Shown: piece after piece, positions 8,624 to 21,228 of the stretch
Layout of the letters: every line of letters begins with the position of its first letter
Position numbering within the stretch: position 1 is the stretch's first letter
Position numbers and translations under genes: made by a program
Notes under the pieces: model-generated
What the model was told of the DNA's origin: nothing
Seen by the model: the letters and a program-made list of their open reading frames with translations, nothing else
Database searches by the model: none
Assembly (NCBI GenBank): GCA_018417955.1
Contig: JACTVC010000003.1
Coordinates: 1,488,001 to 1,552,000, forward strand
Length of the DNA: 64,000 nucleotides
Direction of reading: 5' to 3'
Source: Laccaria trichodermophora
Taxonomy: Eukaryota; Basidiomycota; Agaricomycetes; Agaricales; Hydnangiaceae

Positions 8624-11600
8624 ATGGGCGTTCTCCCGTCACCAGAAAGCTCTCCGTCATTGGATCCAGAAGACTCCCCACAGCCTAGTCGCAAGCGGCA
8701 ACGAAGTCAGTCATTGCAGTCAGACACATCCACCTCATCTTTAAAATGTTGTGTAGCAGATAGTCCATCTCATGATCCTGCAGTTCGAAGTCCTCGCCCC
8801 GATCAGATGTCCAGTCTGACTCTCGCTGATTCCAATCAAGATATTGACTCTTACATGGCTGAGCAAGGCGAGGCAGACATCCCACCTTTTATGGCTCTTA
8901 CGCCACCCCAAACAACCCAACCGATGTCTCCGTTAGACCGGGTTTCATTTGTTGAAAAGGAGTTGAAAAACAGGACGATGCAAGTGGGAGAAACATGGTA
9001 TTTGGTGGCGATGGATTGGTGGAAGCGATGGAAGGGAGCTTGCACTGGAGAGGTACGCAAAGATGGCCCAATCAGTGAGCAGGATCTCGGTCCAGTGGAC
9101 AATGCTAGCCTTTTCTTCCCCGATGGGACACTTCTTTTTCCTCTTGGAGAAGGGGTTGAAGTTCAGTATGTACCAGAGGTTGTTTGGACCTCTTTTGTTA
9201 CCTGGCAAGTTTCGCCGCACAATGTGCATTCTGATACATACAGCTCAACTCTTCTTTTTGTTCCCCCCACAGGTATGGGCCACCCCAACAACCTGTTCCT
9301 CGTCGGGTTATCGCTAGAGGATCAGCCAAATTACCATCTTTAGAGCTATATCCACTTCAACTCAAAGCATTCAGACTAGTTCGTGAGGACCCTCAAGCAG
9401 GCTCGAACGAGTTACCGTTTCCGAAACTTGTTATCTCAGCTGGTGAGACAGTTGGGAATCTCTGTAGCGAGCTTGTCAAAGCCGTCTCGCCTAACCTTGA
9501 AACCCACATTCCTTATCGTGTTTGGAAGTTGGAAAACGGTCATGGCGAATGGGAATATGGCGGATATCCTAGCTCGCAACTGACGATTTCGGGAGGCAAA
9601 ATCATAGAAGAAAGCCACAAGACCTTGGAGGAGGAAGGTATTCAAGCTGACGACGCCTTTGTTGTTGAGTTTAAGCAGGATACTTGGATTGTGGAGCCGC
9701 CCAAGGCATCAGCGAAGTCTCCCGGTCCTCCACCATTATTTTCCTCAAAGGATGGATTCTTCAACAGGCTGGGGAAGAAAACTGTTGCGTCTTCGACGAC
9801 GTCATCGTATAAATCCGGCGGCGACTTTTATAGTGGCCTTTCTTCCAAGTCGTTGGGTTTTCCTCTCTCAACGGGGAAGAGCATAACAAAAACACTCGAA
9901 CCTGGAACATTAGGACTTGGCAACATGTGGGCACATCTGCTTATCTACCGTCCGCATTGACTGGAACAATTTTTACAGGGGGAATACTTGTTTCATGAAT
10001 TCCGCTCTCCAATGCCTAGCTCATACCAAGGAACTGTCGGATTATTTCTTAAGTAAGACATCATAATTTATCCAGCACCATATTTTCACGTAAATTTTTC
10101 GTGAAGCCGGCGTTTTCCAAGACGAGCTGAATCCTGGAAATCCCCTTGGTATGGGTGGAGCTATTGCAGAAGTATTTGGGGCCCTCTTAGAGCGTATTTG
10201 GGCTACCGAGGGACCGTCCAACTCCTATTCACCTCGCGAATTTAAAACACAGTTACAACGGTTCGCACCACAATTCAGCGGCTACCAACAACATGATTCA
10301 CAGGAGCTCGTCGCATTCCTTTTAGACGGGTTACACGAGGATCTGAACCGTGTTCTCAAGAAGCCCTATGTAGAAAAGCCCGACTGGGAAGGTGGAGATG
10401 ATCTAGAACTCGTGCGACTCGCCCAAACATCATGGGAAGGTTATATGAAGCGCAACGACAGCGTGATTGTTGACCTTTTTCAAGGCCAGTACCAGAGTAC
10501 GCTCGTGTGCCCAGAGTGTCAAAAGGTGGGTGTTTTGAACTTGCCGATGATTTCGATTCCACTAAATTCCCTGTCAAGGTCTCAATAACCTTCGACCCAT
10601 TCATGTACCTAACTTTGCCTCTTCCCATACAAAAGAAATGGAAGCATACCATCTTCTACATCCCTTGGGATTCAGACAAGGCTCATGTGAAGGTAAGGTT
10701 GTCAGTGCAGAGACTCTACACAATGCTAATCTAAATCCCTAAGGTTCCAGTCGAAATTAACCGAGACGCTTCCTTTAAAGATCTACGCAACCTTCTTGGG
10801 CGATGGATGGGCGTTCCCGCAGATAATGTTTGTGTGATGTCTCAACCCTGCGCTGCATTTTCAATTGATGTCCATCTTTTAGTTGCTTACAATGGAGATA
10901 TTTAATCACCGTTTTTACAAGAATCTTGACGACACCTTGCTCTGTGGAGACATGTCCGACTCCGATGTCATCGTCTGCTTCGAACTTCCCTGTCATGCCC
11001 AACAGAGCAGGACTTACAAGAAGGATCCCAAAGACCCATTTATTGTCCCTGTTTTCCTGTGCGACGCTAGACCTGCTACTTCGACATACATGACTTCGAG
11101 TCGAAATCCAACGTTATTTGGCTACCCAACCGTCATCGTCATCGACCGGGAACAAGCTACCAACATATTCTCGATGTACGATGCTGTGGTTGCGCGGATG
11201 CAACGCTGGACAACTAATGCGCGAGATTTGTACAACTGGGAAGCTGGCTCCGAATCTTACATGGAGGAAGTATCCATCACCCTGAACGGCTTTCCGCCTA
11301 TAGATGCGCTCACGGAAATTACGGAAGATGGTGGCGTCCGTACTGTCGAGTCACCCCCTGAGGAAGGAGACATCGTGGACGAGAAGAGTATGGTCGTGGA
11401 TGATGTCTCTGAGATGGATGGGTCAGATGGCGCTCCTCGCACAGTGGGAACAAAAAGGGACATCTTCAATCTTCGGCTGCAGTACAACCATAAAGAACTT
11501 GGAACCGCTTTTAGCACGTACGCGGCATCCACCCGCTGGGAAGCATGGGATCGACGCTTCGATGATGCTGAGATTGAACCGGTCCTGCTTCGCGAAGATG

Positions 11601-12905
11601 ATGCGTTCTTTTGCGAGTTTGACCAAAATATCAAATCATACTTCTTCGGCGAAGAGCTCACTCGTTGGGAGCACGCCCGCTGGGACGAGTGGGAGGAATT
11701 CATCCATCCCGAGTATGAAGAATCAAAGAGAGCCTCTGCCGAAAAGCGCGATAAGGGTATTTCATTGCAAGATTGCTTAGACGAGTTTACGAAGGAAGAA
11801 AGACTTGGCGAGGATGATTTGTGGTATTGTCCACGCTGCAAGAAGCATCAACAGGCGACCAAGAAGTTTGACCTCTGGAAGGCACCCGATATTTTGGTTG
11901 TCCATTTGAAGCGCTTCAGCAATAGCCGCGCTCTTCGAGACAAGATTGACGCATTCATAGATTTCCCCATCGAAGGGCTAGACCTCAGTGAAATGGTTGG
12001 AGAGAGGGCCATCGCGAAGAAATTGCTTGCTGCTGGCAATGGCGTTGACGAGCTAGGGCTGGGGAGTCTCGATGAGCCGCTTGTATATGACCTCTTCGCG
12101 GTCGACGAACATATGGGTGGATTGGGCGGTGGTCATTACCGAGCATATGCATCCAATCATCTGACTGGCAAGTGGTATCACTTTGATGATTCATATGTCT
12201 CGCCTGCTAGGGCTATTGATGCTGTGGTGCGTGCTATCTCCAATCTTTACTCATAGGTTTCTCTAACATTTTGTCATCAAGAATGCCAATGCCTACCTTC
12301 TCTTTTATCGAAGGCGAACCGACTCACCTCTTGGTGGCACCAGCCATAAATTGGTATCGGCGGCGCGCGAAAGGCCCAAGGCGGGGAGTAGTCAGGAACC
12401 GTCTGTCACAATTGACACACAACTTCCTACACCTCCCAATGAAAGCAGCTCGTACTTCGACGGTCCCCTCAGGTCTTTGAATACCCATGATCGTTGGAAA
12501 ATGCGGTCGGATGGTTCCAATCCAGGGTCATCTGTTCCGTCGCCTCCAGCCGACGACCCTCCCGACTTTGACGAATCTCAATCCGACCCGCTCGTATCCG
12601 ATCATCCAGATCCTACATACCTCTCCACTCAACGCTTTGACTTTCCAGATCCTTCCCAGAAGGCGTCACCGACATCTTCGACCGAGGCAGATCCTGACCG
12701 TGACTCGCTTAGAGAGTTGGATGACGAGGCTTGGGATTCATCGAGGCCGTTCTCATTCCGCGACAGATCTTCTGAAGAACGGGACGTAGTGAGTACCATG
12801 GCCTCGCCATCTTACTCTGAGTTATCGGACATCGACCCTTACAGTGACTCGAATGCGCAGAAACCCGATGAATTGAACATGGACGAGAACGTTTTACCAG
12901 ATTAG
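8624..12905 (+). CDS. ubp12: Ubiquitin C-terminal hydrolase, Ubp12/USP15 type
   Basis: Eight exons (8624-9204, 9273-9926, 9979-10052, 10107-10525, 10579-10692, 10744-10827, 10883-12226, 12282-12905) give 1297 residues. The order is: disordered N-terminus, DUSP-like region ([19 protein letters not shown]), ubiquitin-like region, then the split USP catalytic core. The Cys box is [13 protein letters not shown], the zinc ribbon is CPECQ...CPRCKK, and the His box is [21 protein letters not shown], closing with [12 protein letters not shown] Ser/Asp-rich acidic tail follows. Members remove ubiquitin from protein conjugates; the family also includes USP4 and USP11. The first intron is a GC-AG intron (GCAAGT). 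The last exon is needed to complete the fold, so a stop at 12256 is not the true end. Confidence 0.93.
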
Positions 12906-13127
12906 ACACATACTTGTAGTGCGCGTGAAGTTGTTACAATACGGCATCCATCAAAATTAGCACTAAGTTAGGAACTTGGATGGTTTTACGATATAATGAT
13001 CAGTGATTTTTTGAGGTTTTGGATGCACCTTCCATTCTCGGTGCACAATTTGTCAATAGCAGTAACGTGACTCAACCACCTTGATTACTAATTCTGTCGC
13101 AATCAACTCTTGTTTCCCCCCACAATC

Positions 13128-14619
13128 ATGTCTACTTCAGAAGCGCAAATCAAGAGCGAAATAGCTCGACTTACAGGTACGCATCGACACCGTTTTGATC
13201 ATGGCGGGTAGATCAAACAATTTCTCTAGCAACTATCAGCCAACACAAGCTTGGATATGTCTCCAAAGGACCGCCCCACACAGGAAGAAGCAACGTCTAT
13301 ATCAACCCGAACTACAAGACTGCACCGAATAAGTATGTTAGGCCTGGATTACAAACTACCACGACTGTCTCTAGCACAAGCACTCGAGTGTCGACACCCA
13401 TACCAATGGCATCGGCATCAACATCAACAACGCAAACCAAGGAAGTCGTCTTGGGAGGTGTGGCATTCGAAGCCTCGGCTCGTTCGTTAGTACGAAAGGA
13501 CTGTGAGTCTGCTGCGTTTTTTGTTATTTGAGGAATCCTCGGGAGGGTAATCGACTCCAACCGCTGTAACCGCCCCCCTTTTCTGTTTGTTTTATTTTCT
13601 TTGGTTCGTCTTTTGGATTGTGGTTAGTGCCGAAGCCACCTTCGTCAAGTGGGCCACCCAAGGCTGCGTATCATCGACAACAACAACAACAAGAAGCTTA
13701 TGTCCGGAAATCTGGCCACCTTATCCCTAGCGGGCGGACGTACAAGCCGAAATCTCGCCGTGGGGGGAGGAATATGACACTTACTAATACGCGAAGGCCT
13801 TATCCGTGCGTGGGCGAGTTGTGTTTGGGTGGCGTTGTTGAAAGCGTTGTTTTTAGATCTGGCCGGAGAGCTTCGGCGAAACGACAGAAGTATTCTGACA
13901 AGCCTTGTCCACGGTTTACGACTACAGGTGCGCTTCTGTTTACTTTTTTTATTTATTGTTCCCTCAGACATGGTTTTTGATTGATTTGTTTCTTCTTGTT
14001 CATTTTTTCCAATCTATCTCGCATGGATGGATAACGCCCTCTAGGTACCTGTGGCCGTGGTTTGACATGCATGTATCAGCATGATCCATCGAAAATTGCA
14101 ATCTGCTGGAACTTTCTGCAAGGCAACTGCACAAAGACGGCGGAAACATGCGACCTGTCTCATGATCCTACGCCGGAAAGGACGCCACTTTGCCTGCACT
14201 TCCTGAACAAGGGTCGGTGTACAAGACAGCGATGCCCGTTCCCGCACGTCAACGTGGGTGCTCGACAGGGGGTGTGTCGTGATTTTGCGGTGTTAGGGTA
14301 CTGTGAACGAGGCTTGGACTGTGACAAGCAGCATGTTCGGGAATGCCCTGACTTTGCCGAAAAGGGGACCTGTTCGACTAAAGGGTGCAAGTTGCCTCAT
14401 GTCATTCGAGCGAATCGGAACAGAAAGATCGTGGAGCCGACAGCTGCGGTGACGATAATGACGGAGACACCTGCAAGTGGAGACGAGGAGAGAGTGACTG
14501 CCGAAGCTGGGCAGCTTGGGGATGAGTATATTTCACTAACATTTAACGAGAGCGATGATAGCGACAGTGAAGAAGAAGAGTCTGAGGAAGAGGATAGTAG
14601 TGAGGAGGGTAGCACGTGA
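13128..14619 (+). CDS. CCCH zinc-finger protein (ZC3H3-like)
   Basis: Four exons (13128-13176, 13230-13502, 13628-13927, 14045-14619) give 398 residues. The N-terminal half is basic and Gln/Ser/Thr-rich (QHKLGYVSKGPPHTGRSNVY). The C-terminal half carries five consecutive CCCH fingers: CPRFTTTGTCGRGLTCMYQH, CWNFLQGNCTKTAETCDLSH, CLHFLNKGRCTRQRCPFPH, CRDFAVLGYCERGLDCDKQH and CPDFAEKGTCSTKGCKLPH. A long acidic Ser/Glu tail ends the protein. Five tandem fingers match the layout of ZC3H3, an RNA-binding factor linked to mRNA 3' processing and export. The RNA-related role is inferred from the family. Confidence 0.9.
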
Positions 14620-14691
14620 CGTTTGTTAGTTTGAATGTGAATAAGATTGTGACTTTGTTTATATAGACTTGATTTAGACTTTCATGCTTAG

Positions 14692-15424
14692 ATGGCTCAC
14701 AGACGGTCGCAGTCGACGCCAACGCGTGTAAATGATCTTGGCTCAGAGTCATCGTCTAAACGGTCTTCACGAACAGCATCACGACTCATGACTTCTGTTC
14801 GACGTTCATTCACTCCCACGAACAAGCAACACCAGAATTTATCAGTCAGTCCTCTTCCTCGCCGTGTTACAATTACTGACTTTAGCTTGACAGTTACTCG
14901 CAATGCGTTCAACTCCAGAAGAAACCCAACCATTACCTCTTCCCCAATTCAGAGATCCACTGTACATGTCCTCACCACCCACAATTGAGCAGATTGCTAT
15001 GGGTTTGCACATTTCACGAACACCACATCTCAGGCCACCCCGTAATTCTCAATCAATGCCACCCAACATTCGCCGCTCATCTTCTATTCCAATCCCACCG
15101 CCCCCTACGCGCTCTTCCCTCAAACAACCTGCCACCACGTTGACTTCCTCCATTTCCACACCCCCTTTCTCCTCCGCCTCTGCATCATCTACCACCATCA
15201 CTTCCATCAACCCACCAACACCTCAGTCGGGCTCGGGGCGCTCGTCTCCGTTCTCCTTTCCAAAATTCCGCATGCCACGGTTCTTGCCTGGCACGCGAGC
15301 TAGCTCCGCCCCCTCTTCTCCTGATACCTCGAGGAGAAATAGTTTGGCGGACCTACCGCAGAAAAAGGCTGTACGTTTTTCGCAGGTCGGCGAGAGCGAT
15401 GACAATCAGAGTGATGATGACTGA
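14692..15424 (+). CDS. Ser/Pro-rich protein of unknown function
   Basis: Two exons (14692-14844, 14894-15424) with a 49-base intron (GTCAGT...TTGACAG, branch CTGAC) give 227 residues. The protein is rich in Ser, Pro, Thr and Arg, with segments such as SMPPNIRRSSSIPIPPPPTR and a basic FSFPKFRMPRFLPG stretch. It ends in KKAVRFSQVGESDDNQSDDD, which resembles short linear motifs near phosphorylation sites. There is no recognised domain. It starts only about 70 bases after the CCCH gene stops, on the same strand. The first exon could instead be 5' leader with translation starting at 14903. Confidence 0.65.
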
Positions 15425-15816
15425 CCCCCGCGTGTGTGTTCCCCCGAGCCCGATATACGTACTTCCTTGGTGATACCCTCTACCGCTATCATTATTCCTT
15501 TCTCCTCCTGGTTGTTAAAGCGGACCGCATACATTTTTTATATTACATACAGCATGCACCTACATACATGAAATGAAATAAATCCTAGTACGGTAAAAGG
15601 GACCGAAACAGCCGATAGCTGGCGTCACCGGTCACACAGCAATATTTGGGCCACTCTTTTTCTTTGAACCGCATCATCGTAGCGCTCAACTACTGCGCCG
15701 CTGCTTGTATCTCTACCACAATCCTAGACCGACATCTTCATCACCATCTCCTATTGCTTATAGATTTCTCTTCAATCGACTTTAGCGTTTAATCAACCCG
15801 ATCATCCATCAATACT
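15425..15816. other. Intergenic, no gene seen
   Basis: 3' flank of the Ser/Pro-rich gene and promoter of the J-protein gene. The last 100 bases are pyrimidine-rich (for example CATCTTCATCACCATCTCC), as is common upstream of fungal start codons. No ORF or RNA was recognised. Confidence 0.5.
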
Positions 15817-18059
15817 ATGGCTCCCGTTGAGACTGAATATTACGACCTGGTATGTGTCCTACCCTCTTTATGCAACATTGATTTCTGAACCGTGCTTGGA
15901 GTGTAGCTTTGTGTCCCTGTAGATGCAGACGATACGGCTTTGAAAAAGGCCTATCGGAAACAGGCTATGAAGGCCCGTTCATTCACTAGCTAGCTTTCAA
16001 TTCACATAGGCTTACCCGCACATCAGTATCATCCAGACAAGAACCCTTCGGCGGATGCAGAGGAAAAATTCAAGGATATCAGGTGCGCTTTGAAACGATG
16101 TCTGTCCACCATGTTTCATTCTTGACACCAATGTCTTGCAGTAAAGCGTATCAGGTTTTATCTGACCCCGTATGCATCATTCAATCATTCCTTTGACTGT
16201 TTTTTTGAAAAACATCCAGAATCTACGTGCAGTTTATGATAAGAATGGAAAGACGATGGTGCGCCATATTGTCAATCAAAGGATACGATTGCTAAAGCGG
16301 AATGCAGGTGGACAAGGAAGGCGGCGTCAGTATGGACGATGCAGCTGGATTCTTTGCCAACGTTTTTGGTGGTGAACGATTCAGAGATTACGTGCGTGCA
16401 ATTGCCCTTTTTGTCATTTTTTGACGGCTGTCAATGCGCAGCACTTTTAGATTGGCGAAATCTCAATTATGAAGGACATGACGTCCGTAGCTACGACCAT
16501 GATGACCGAGGAGGAGAAAACCGAGATCGAGCGACAAATGAATGGAGGCGTCGAAACGGGGGACAGCAGTCCAAAGCCAGTAAAACACACGGCTAAGCCG
16601 GGTGAGGCTGCGACGAATACGGCATCACCCACGACGTCGGCGAATGCGCACCCCGCTCCGTCTCCAGTCAAGACCTCTTCACCTACCACTTTACCTTCAG
16701 GATCCCGTCCAACCAGCAGCAGCGGTGCCGAGCTCGTCACGCATGGTTCACCTACTGAATCGACCTCTGCCACTACCGTCAATTCTGGCTCTACGTCTGC
16801 TGCTGCTGCAGCGGCGGCGGAGAGGGAGCGTGAAAAGCGCGAGGCGGCCCGGAAACGCAACGAACAGCGGGAAAAGCTTCGTGAGCATGAGAAAGAGCGG
16901 AGAAAGGTTATGGAAGCCCGCGTGGCGATGTTGACCGAGAAGATGATTGAGCGGTTGAGGCCGTTTGTGGAGGCGAAGGATCCTGGAGGTAAAGATGACC
17001 CTGAGACTAAGATTTTTGAAGACAAGATGAAGCGAGAGGTTGAGGATTTGAAGTTGGAGAGCTTTGGTGTTGAGGTATGGCTTTTTATGTGTCTTTGCGT
17101 GTGTAGTTGCTGAGGTTTTTTTGATAGCTTTTGCATACGATAGGTCATGTATACCTGATGAAGGCTTCGTCGTTCATGAAATCGCGCAAGTTTTTGGGCA
17201 TGTACGTCAATTTCATCAGATCGTGGTTTCTTCTGGAGTCTGACTTTTTCGCAGCCCAGGGTTCTTCTCCAGACTGAAGGAGAAAGGTGCCCTCGCAAAG
17301 GATGTTTGGGGTGTCATTGGTAGCGCGTAAGTTTTCTGTGTTTCGTCGTTTCGTCGTGCTGAAACGATTTATGGCCAGACTAAGCGTGCGGGATCTTATG
17401 CTTGCAAGTGTCTCTGCCCTCTTAGAGACGTTTTATTCACGAGATATGTAGGAAATGGAAAAGGCACAAGCAAAGGGAGAAATAGATGCAGAGGAGCTCA
17501 GGGCTTTGGAGATGGATGTTACAGGAAAGGTGCGGATAAATGTGCTGTTCAACTTGGGATCTGACTCGATTGGCTGGTCAGATCATGCTTGCCTCTTGGC
17601 GTGGCGCACGTCTGGAGGTTATACAAGTTCTTCGAGAGGTCGTTAACAACGTCTTGAAGGAACCTGGTCAACCTGATACAGTTCTATACAATCGTGCAAA
17701 AGTCAGCATTTTTTGTTATCAGCTTTCCCTTTGGGGTCGTGACCGACTTTGGTCTTCGTGATACAGGGTCTCCTGATTACCGGAGCCATCTTCAAATCTG
17801 CCGTCCCGGATGAATCGGACGAGGAGCGTCGAGAGCTGGAAAGGTGTGCAGTTTGACTGTGATATATATATCTTGTCATCTTATTTTTTTCCCCTAAAGA
17901 ATGGTGGCGGACGCTGCGAAACCAAGGGCGAAGCAGAGTACTCTTCATCAAGCCAAAGCGAGGAGAGAAGAGATGATCAAGCGTGCAGAGGCTGAGGCAG
18001 CAAAGCACGCAGAGACAGAGAAGGCGAAGCAGAAGCAAGGTCAAGATGGTTCTTCATGA
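15817..18059 (+). CDS. J-domain protein with DnaJ-X domain (Caj1/Djp1 type)
   Basis: Fourteen exons give 511 residues. The J domain is at residues 1-70: YYDLLCVPVDADDTALKKAY, the HPD motif in YHPDKNPSAD, then KAYQVLSDP. It is followed by the FFANVFGGERFRDYIGEI segment typical of Caj1/Djp1. A Ser/Thr/Ala-rich linker and an alanine run lead into a charged coiled region (EREREKREAARKRNEQREKL), the DnaJ-X domain (LLHTIGHVYLMKASSF, FLGIPGFFSRLKEKG, LEMEKAQAKGEI, IMLASWRGARLEVIQVLREV) and a Lys/Glu/Ala-rich tail. J proteins stimulate Hsp70 ATPase; Djp1 relatives help peroxisomal and mitochondrial import in yeast. Two introns have GC donors: 15973-16026 (GCCCGT, poor consensus, at the HPD motif) and 17404-17451 (GCAAGT). 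Confidence 0.92.
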
Positions 18060-18406
18060 GACTGTAGACAATGATTTTCAACCCAACTAATCTACTTACT
18101 CTTTACACATACATACCCTTCCTTTGCTTGATTGAGCACACATGCTACCATCTTCTATCGCCTTTTTCTACGTGTTTCCCTCTGCTAAACATGTAATGGA
18201 CTTGAAACTAATCCTTGTAATGAATGTCCCATCTCTGTTGTCTTTTCCTCGTAGATTGATAAAAATTTTACATATATTGCAAGATTGGCACCAGGATCTA
18301 ATCAAGTACGCAGTGGCATCGTTCTGGCTGGCCAGGTTGTACATGGGTGTTGGTCAATACTATACAATACAAGTCCGAGGGTAGCCAGCTACCCTAAAAA
18401 GCTCAT
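18060..18406. other. Intergenic between convergent genes
   Basis: Shared 3' flank of the J-protein gene (plus) and the M20 gene (minus). It is AT-rich with a short open frame at 18142-18384 that shows no domain. No gene is supported. Confidence 0.5.
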
Positions 18407-20655
18407 TTACTTCTGAGCTTCAAATGCGCGTTTGACCTGTGCATTGTCAATTTTAATCGACGAAAGAGATTTCGTTCCAAGCACTTACCTGGTCGCAGAA
18501 CGCGGCATCCGCGAGGATCCGATAACCAGTGAGCGCCAAGACTTTGGATATACACATCATGGCCGCGTGGGCTTCGACGGTTGCGGCTGATTTCGCAAAG
18601 GCTGGTGTGTGATTGCCACCTTTCGCTTCCGTCGGTATGGCTGACCGAACGAACGTGTGAGCATCAGGAAAATTAGTAAAGGATGGATGGACGAACCGAA
18701 AGAGGGGTGTAGGGACGGGAGTGCTTTCGTGGAGAGTGAGATTCTAGCTAGATAGATAATAAAAGATGTAGTTCACCGTGAGAGACGTTTCCCTGGGATA
18801 ATGGGTGAGTAAGAATGTACATAACCCGAAGCGAACTGCTCACAAAATCCGTGGAGGCGGAAAAGTTGTTATAACTCGTTACTACGCCGTAACGATTCAA
18901 GGCGGTGTCGGAAAATGCGCGCGCTGCACAGAAGATGGAATGAGTGGGTCGCCTTGATAGGGGGTAGACCGACGACTGACCAAGAGCACTGTTCTGTCGT
19001 AATTCAAAGTAAGGCGCGTGAAATTTCAGAGTGGCCTTGCACGAAGTGGAGATCGCTGCTGCTCTGGAGAGGATTTGATTATTTTGTCGATGAAATACAC
19101 CTAACAGCATTACTCACTCGAGACAGTTCGTGGCTCGTTTCACAAATGCGTGAAGTTCTGCCACAGTTGGTGCTCGGGCTATCCAGCGCATTTGTGCATA
19201 GTCGGGAATAACTGCGGAATTGTAAGACCCTAGGACCTGTAGCCCAGAACAGATTGATTTATTACCGTTGGGGGACCAGTCCTTTCCTTGTACTATCCCG
19301 TGGATGCGATGGTCGGGCTTCATTTGCTGGCGTAAGAGGGAGATGCCAGAGTATGCTAAAAATGCCGCGTCAAGGGCGTTTGTTCCCTCCCTTGAAAAAC
19401 AAGTTAAAAGTGTTGTGTTCGCCAAGTAACATGGGAACTCACCAAGGCGCCGCTGCTGCGTGAGCACTAGATGGAGAGTAATTATAAATTGCATTGGGGC
19501 TTATGTCGCTATGAAGAACCTACCTTTGCCCAAAGTACTCGACTTCTATGTCCTGCATAGCAATTGATGTCCCTACGCACGCAGAGTGCGGAATACCAGG
19601 AGAAGGATGGCACCTAGAAACCAGGGGTCATTGCGAGTCTTCGCTGCGGTCGAGGAAGAGGGCACTTGCATGATACATGCGTCCATATCCTTATAGCCTC
19701 CGCGATCGAGAAGGATAACTTTTCCTCCGCCAGACTCCTCAGCTAAACACAATCGTCAGTCATGTTTAAAAACGACAATGTGCAGCGCTTACCAGGCGTA
19801 CCAAGCAGGATGACTTTGCCGGACATCTTATGTGCTTGCATGGCAGATTTAATAGCAATGGCGATCCCGACCCCGCTTACGGCGATCAGGTTGTGACCAC
19901 AAGCATGTCCGATTCCTTTCAAAGCGTCCATTTCCGAGTTAACACCTATAACTCTGCCCCCGGTTCCGTAGCTGAATTCAGCGCGCCAGGCGGTGTGAAG
20001 ACCAAGGTAGTGTCTGCTGACATGAAATCCATGTGTTGCCATAAATTGCGTCAGGATATCGTGTGCGTATCTGCCCAAGGTTTTGTTTACTGTATTCGCA
20101 TACCATAGAGAAAAGCGTGACGGACCTTTCTTGAAACTGGAGTTCTGGGCAACCTATCACAATGATGAGGTGAAATGGTTCATAGTGTATCAAAGGCGAG
20201 TAGAAGTACCGTGTATTTCCAAGCTTAGCTCTCGGAGCTGAGGGCTGAGGGAGTCCAGCGTTGCCTCAACCGTTTTTGCGACCTCGAGATCCGCAAACGG
20301 CAAATCACTAGGGGTATACGATGGCGGGTGCTGCGGATCCAACCACCATTCTGACTCTTCGGAATAAGAATAATTGCACGAAGGGTTGAAGAAATGAATC
20401 TCCTGCTGTTGTTTGTAAGTACGCAAATACTTCTCATTCTAAAGGGTTGGCGCTTACTTTTTCCTTCTCGGAGATGTTTGGCGCCTCTCGAATCTCGGTG
20501 CCGTAACCTTCAGGTCTGACCTGCACCTCATGATATTCAAGCTGGGGCTGGCGAGGCGGCTGCTGCTCATCTCGCGATTGTTGGCTACGCCATGAAGAGG
20601 TTCGACGAGAGAAAAGGCGGCGGAAACAGCCCACTTGAGGTTCAGCTTGGTTCAT
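18407..20655 (-). CDS. M20-family metallopeptidase/amidohydrolase (PM20D2/ACY1L2-like)
   Basis: Fifteen exons give 497 residues, from MNQAEPQVGCF (20655) to VKRAFEAQK (18407). After a divergent N-terminus comes the M20 core: LRELSLEIHGCPELQFQERY, AWRAEFSYGTGGRVIGVNSE, the metal site MDALKGIGHACGHN, LLGTPAEESGGGKV, dimerisation-domain sequence YFGQSAHAAAAPWEGTNALD, DYAQMRWIARAPTV, and GGNHTPAFAKSAAT near the end. M20 enzymes of this branch hydrolyse N-acyl amino acids or dipeptides; PM20D2 acts on beta-alanyl dipeptides. The actual substrate is unknown. Intron 19669-19614 is GC-AG (GCAAGT). Five exons are 30 bases or shorter, the smallest 16 bases (18792-18777). Confidence 0.9.
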
Positions 20656-20974
20656 TGGTCCTGGGGGGTTGGGTTGAGGAAACCTGGTTGAGAAGAAGAA
20701 AGCGCAGTAGCAATAATACGTGTCCGCCGGGGATGAATGGAGTTGCTGATCGACGCGTTCGACATCGACCCATTTACCCGGTGAGATCGGGTTCACTGAT
20801 CATCAAAAATTACAGTGCCAGAAAATTTTCGTGGGCATGAATGAATTGAAGACAAAGTCATGCCACTGGGATGACGGAAAAGTCGCATGCCACCCACCCG
20901 ACGTGGCGACGCCCCGCTTATTTGGCAGCTGACCGTTATCTGTCAGGGGTGGTGCGAGAATTTGGTAAAAGATT
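20656..20974. other. Intergenic upstream of the M20 gene
   Basis: An in-frame upstream extension of the M20 reading frame reaches 20796 but has no conserved sequence, so 20655 is preferred as start. Nothing else was recognised before the tRNA. Confidence 0.45.
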
Positions 20975-21074
20975 GGGCCTGACCGGGAGTTGAACCCGGG
21001 ACCTCCTCGATATTCGCCTGGCAAACGAGCAATTAAAGCCCGAACGAGGAATCATGCTACTAGACCATCAGGCC
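20975..21074 (-). tRNA. tRNA-Pro (CGG) with intron
   Basis: Read on the minus strand, the acceptor stem GGCCTGA pairs with TCAGGCC. The D arm is TGGTCTAGTAGCATGA, the anticodon stem is CCTCG/CGAGG with loop TTCGGG, and the T arm is GGTCCCGGGTTCAACTCCCGG. Anticodon CGG decodes proline. An intron of about 28 bases sits one base after the anticodon, the usual nuclear position. The acceptor, D and T arms are almost identical to the tRNA at 43845-43926. Confidence 0.93.
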
Positions 21075-21228
21075 GGTATTTGCAGACAACACCTTGACAA
21101 CTAAGTAGAGGATTTGGTTCAAGAAGTGAAGGTTTTGGCTTTCGTATTAAACAGGGGCAAAGGAGTGCAAACTTGGTCAACGCATAGCATCTGGATTCTG
21201 CAACTCAAGTTCAGTCTCTGCCCGGATC

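Noticed and set aside
11257..11841. 194-codon minus-strand ORF
   Set aside because: It lies wholly inside the large conserved USP exon, in another frame, and has low-complexity Ser-rich translation.
12226..12256. USP gene ending at the stop at 12256
   Set aside because: The conserved C-terminus [11 protein letters not shown] is found after an intron (12227-12281), so the reading frame continues to 12905.
16447..17298. 283-codon minus-strand ORF
   Set aside because: Antisense shadow of the low-complexity linker and coiled region of the J-protein gene.
20803..21024. 73-codon minus-strand ORF
   Set aside because: It overlaps the tRNA-Pro(CGG) gene and has no conserved sequence.
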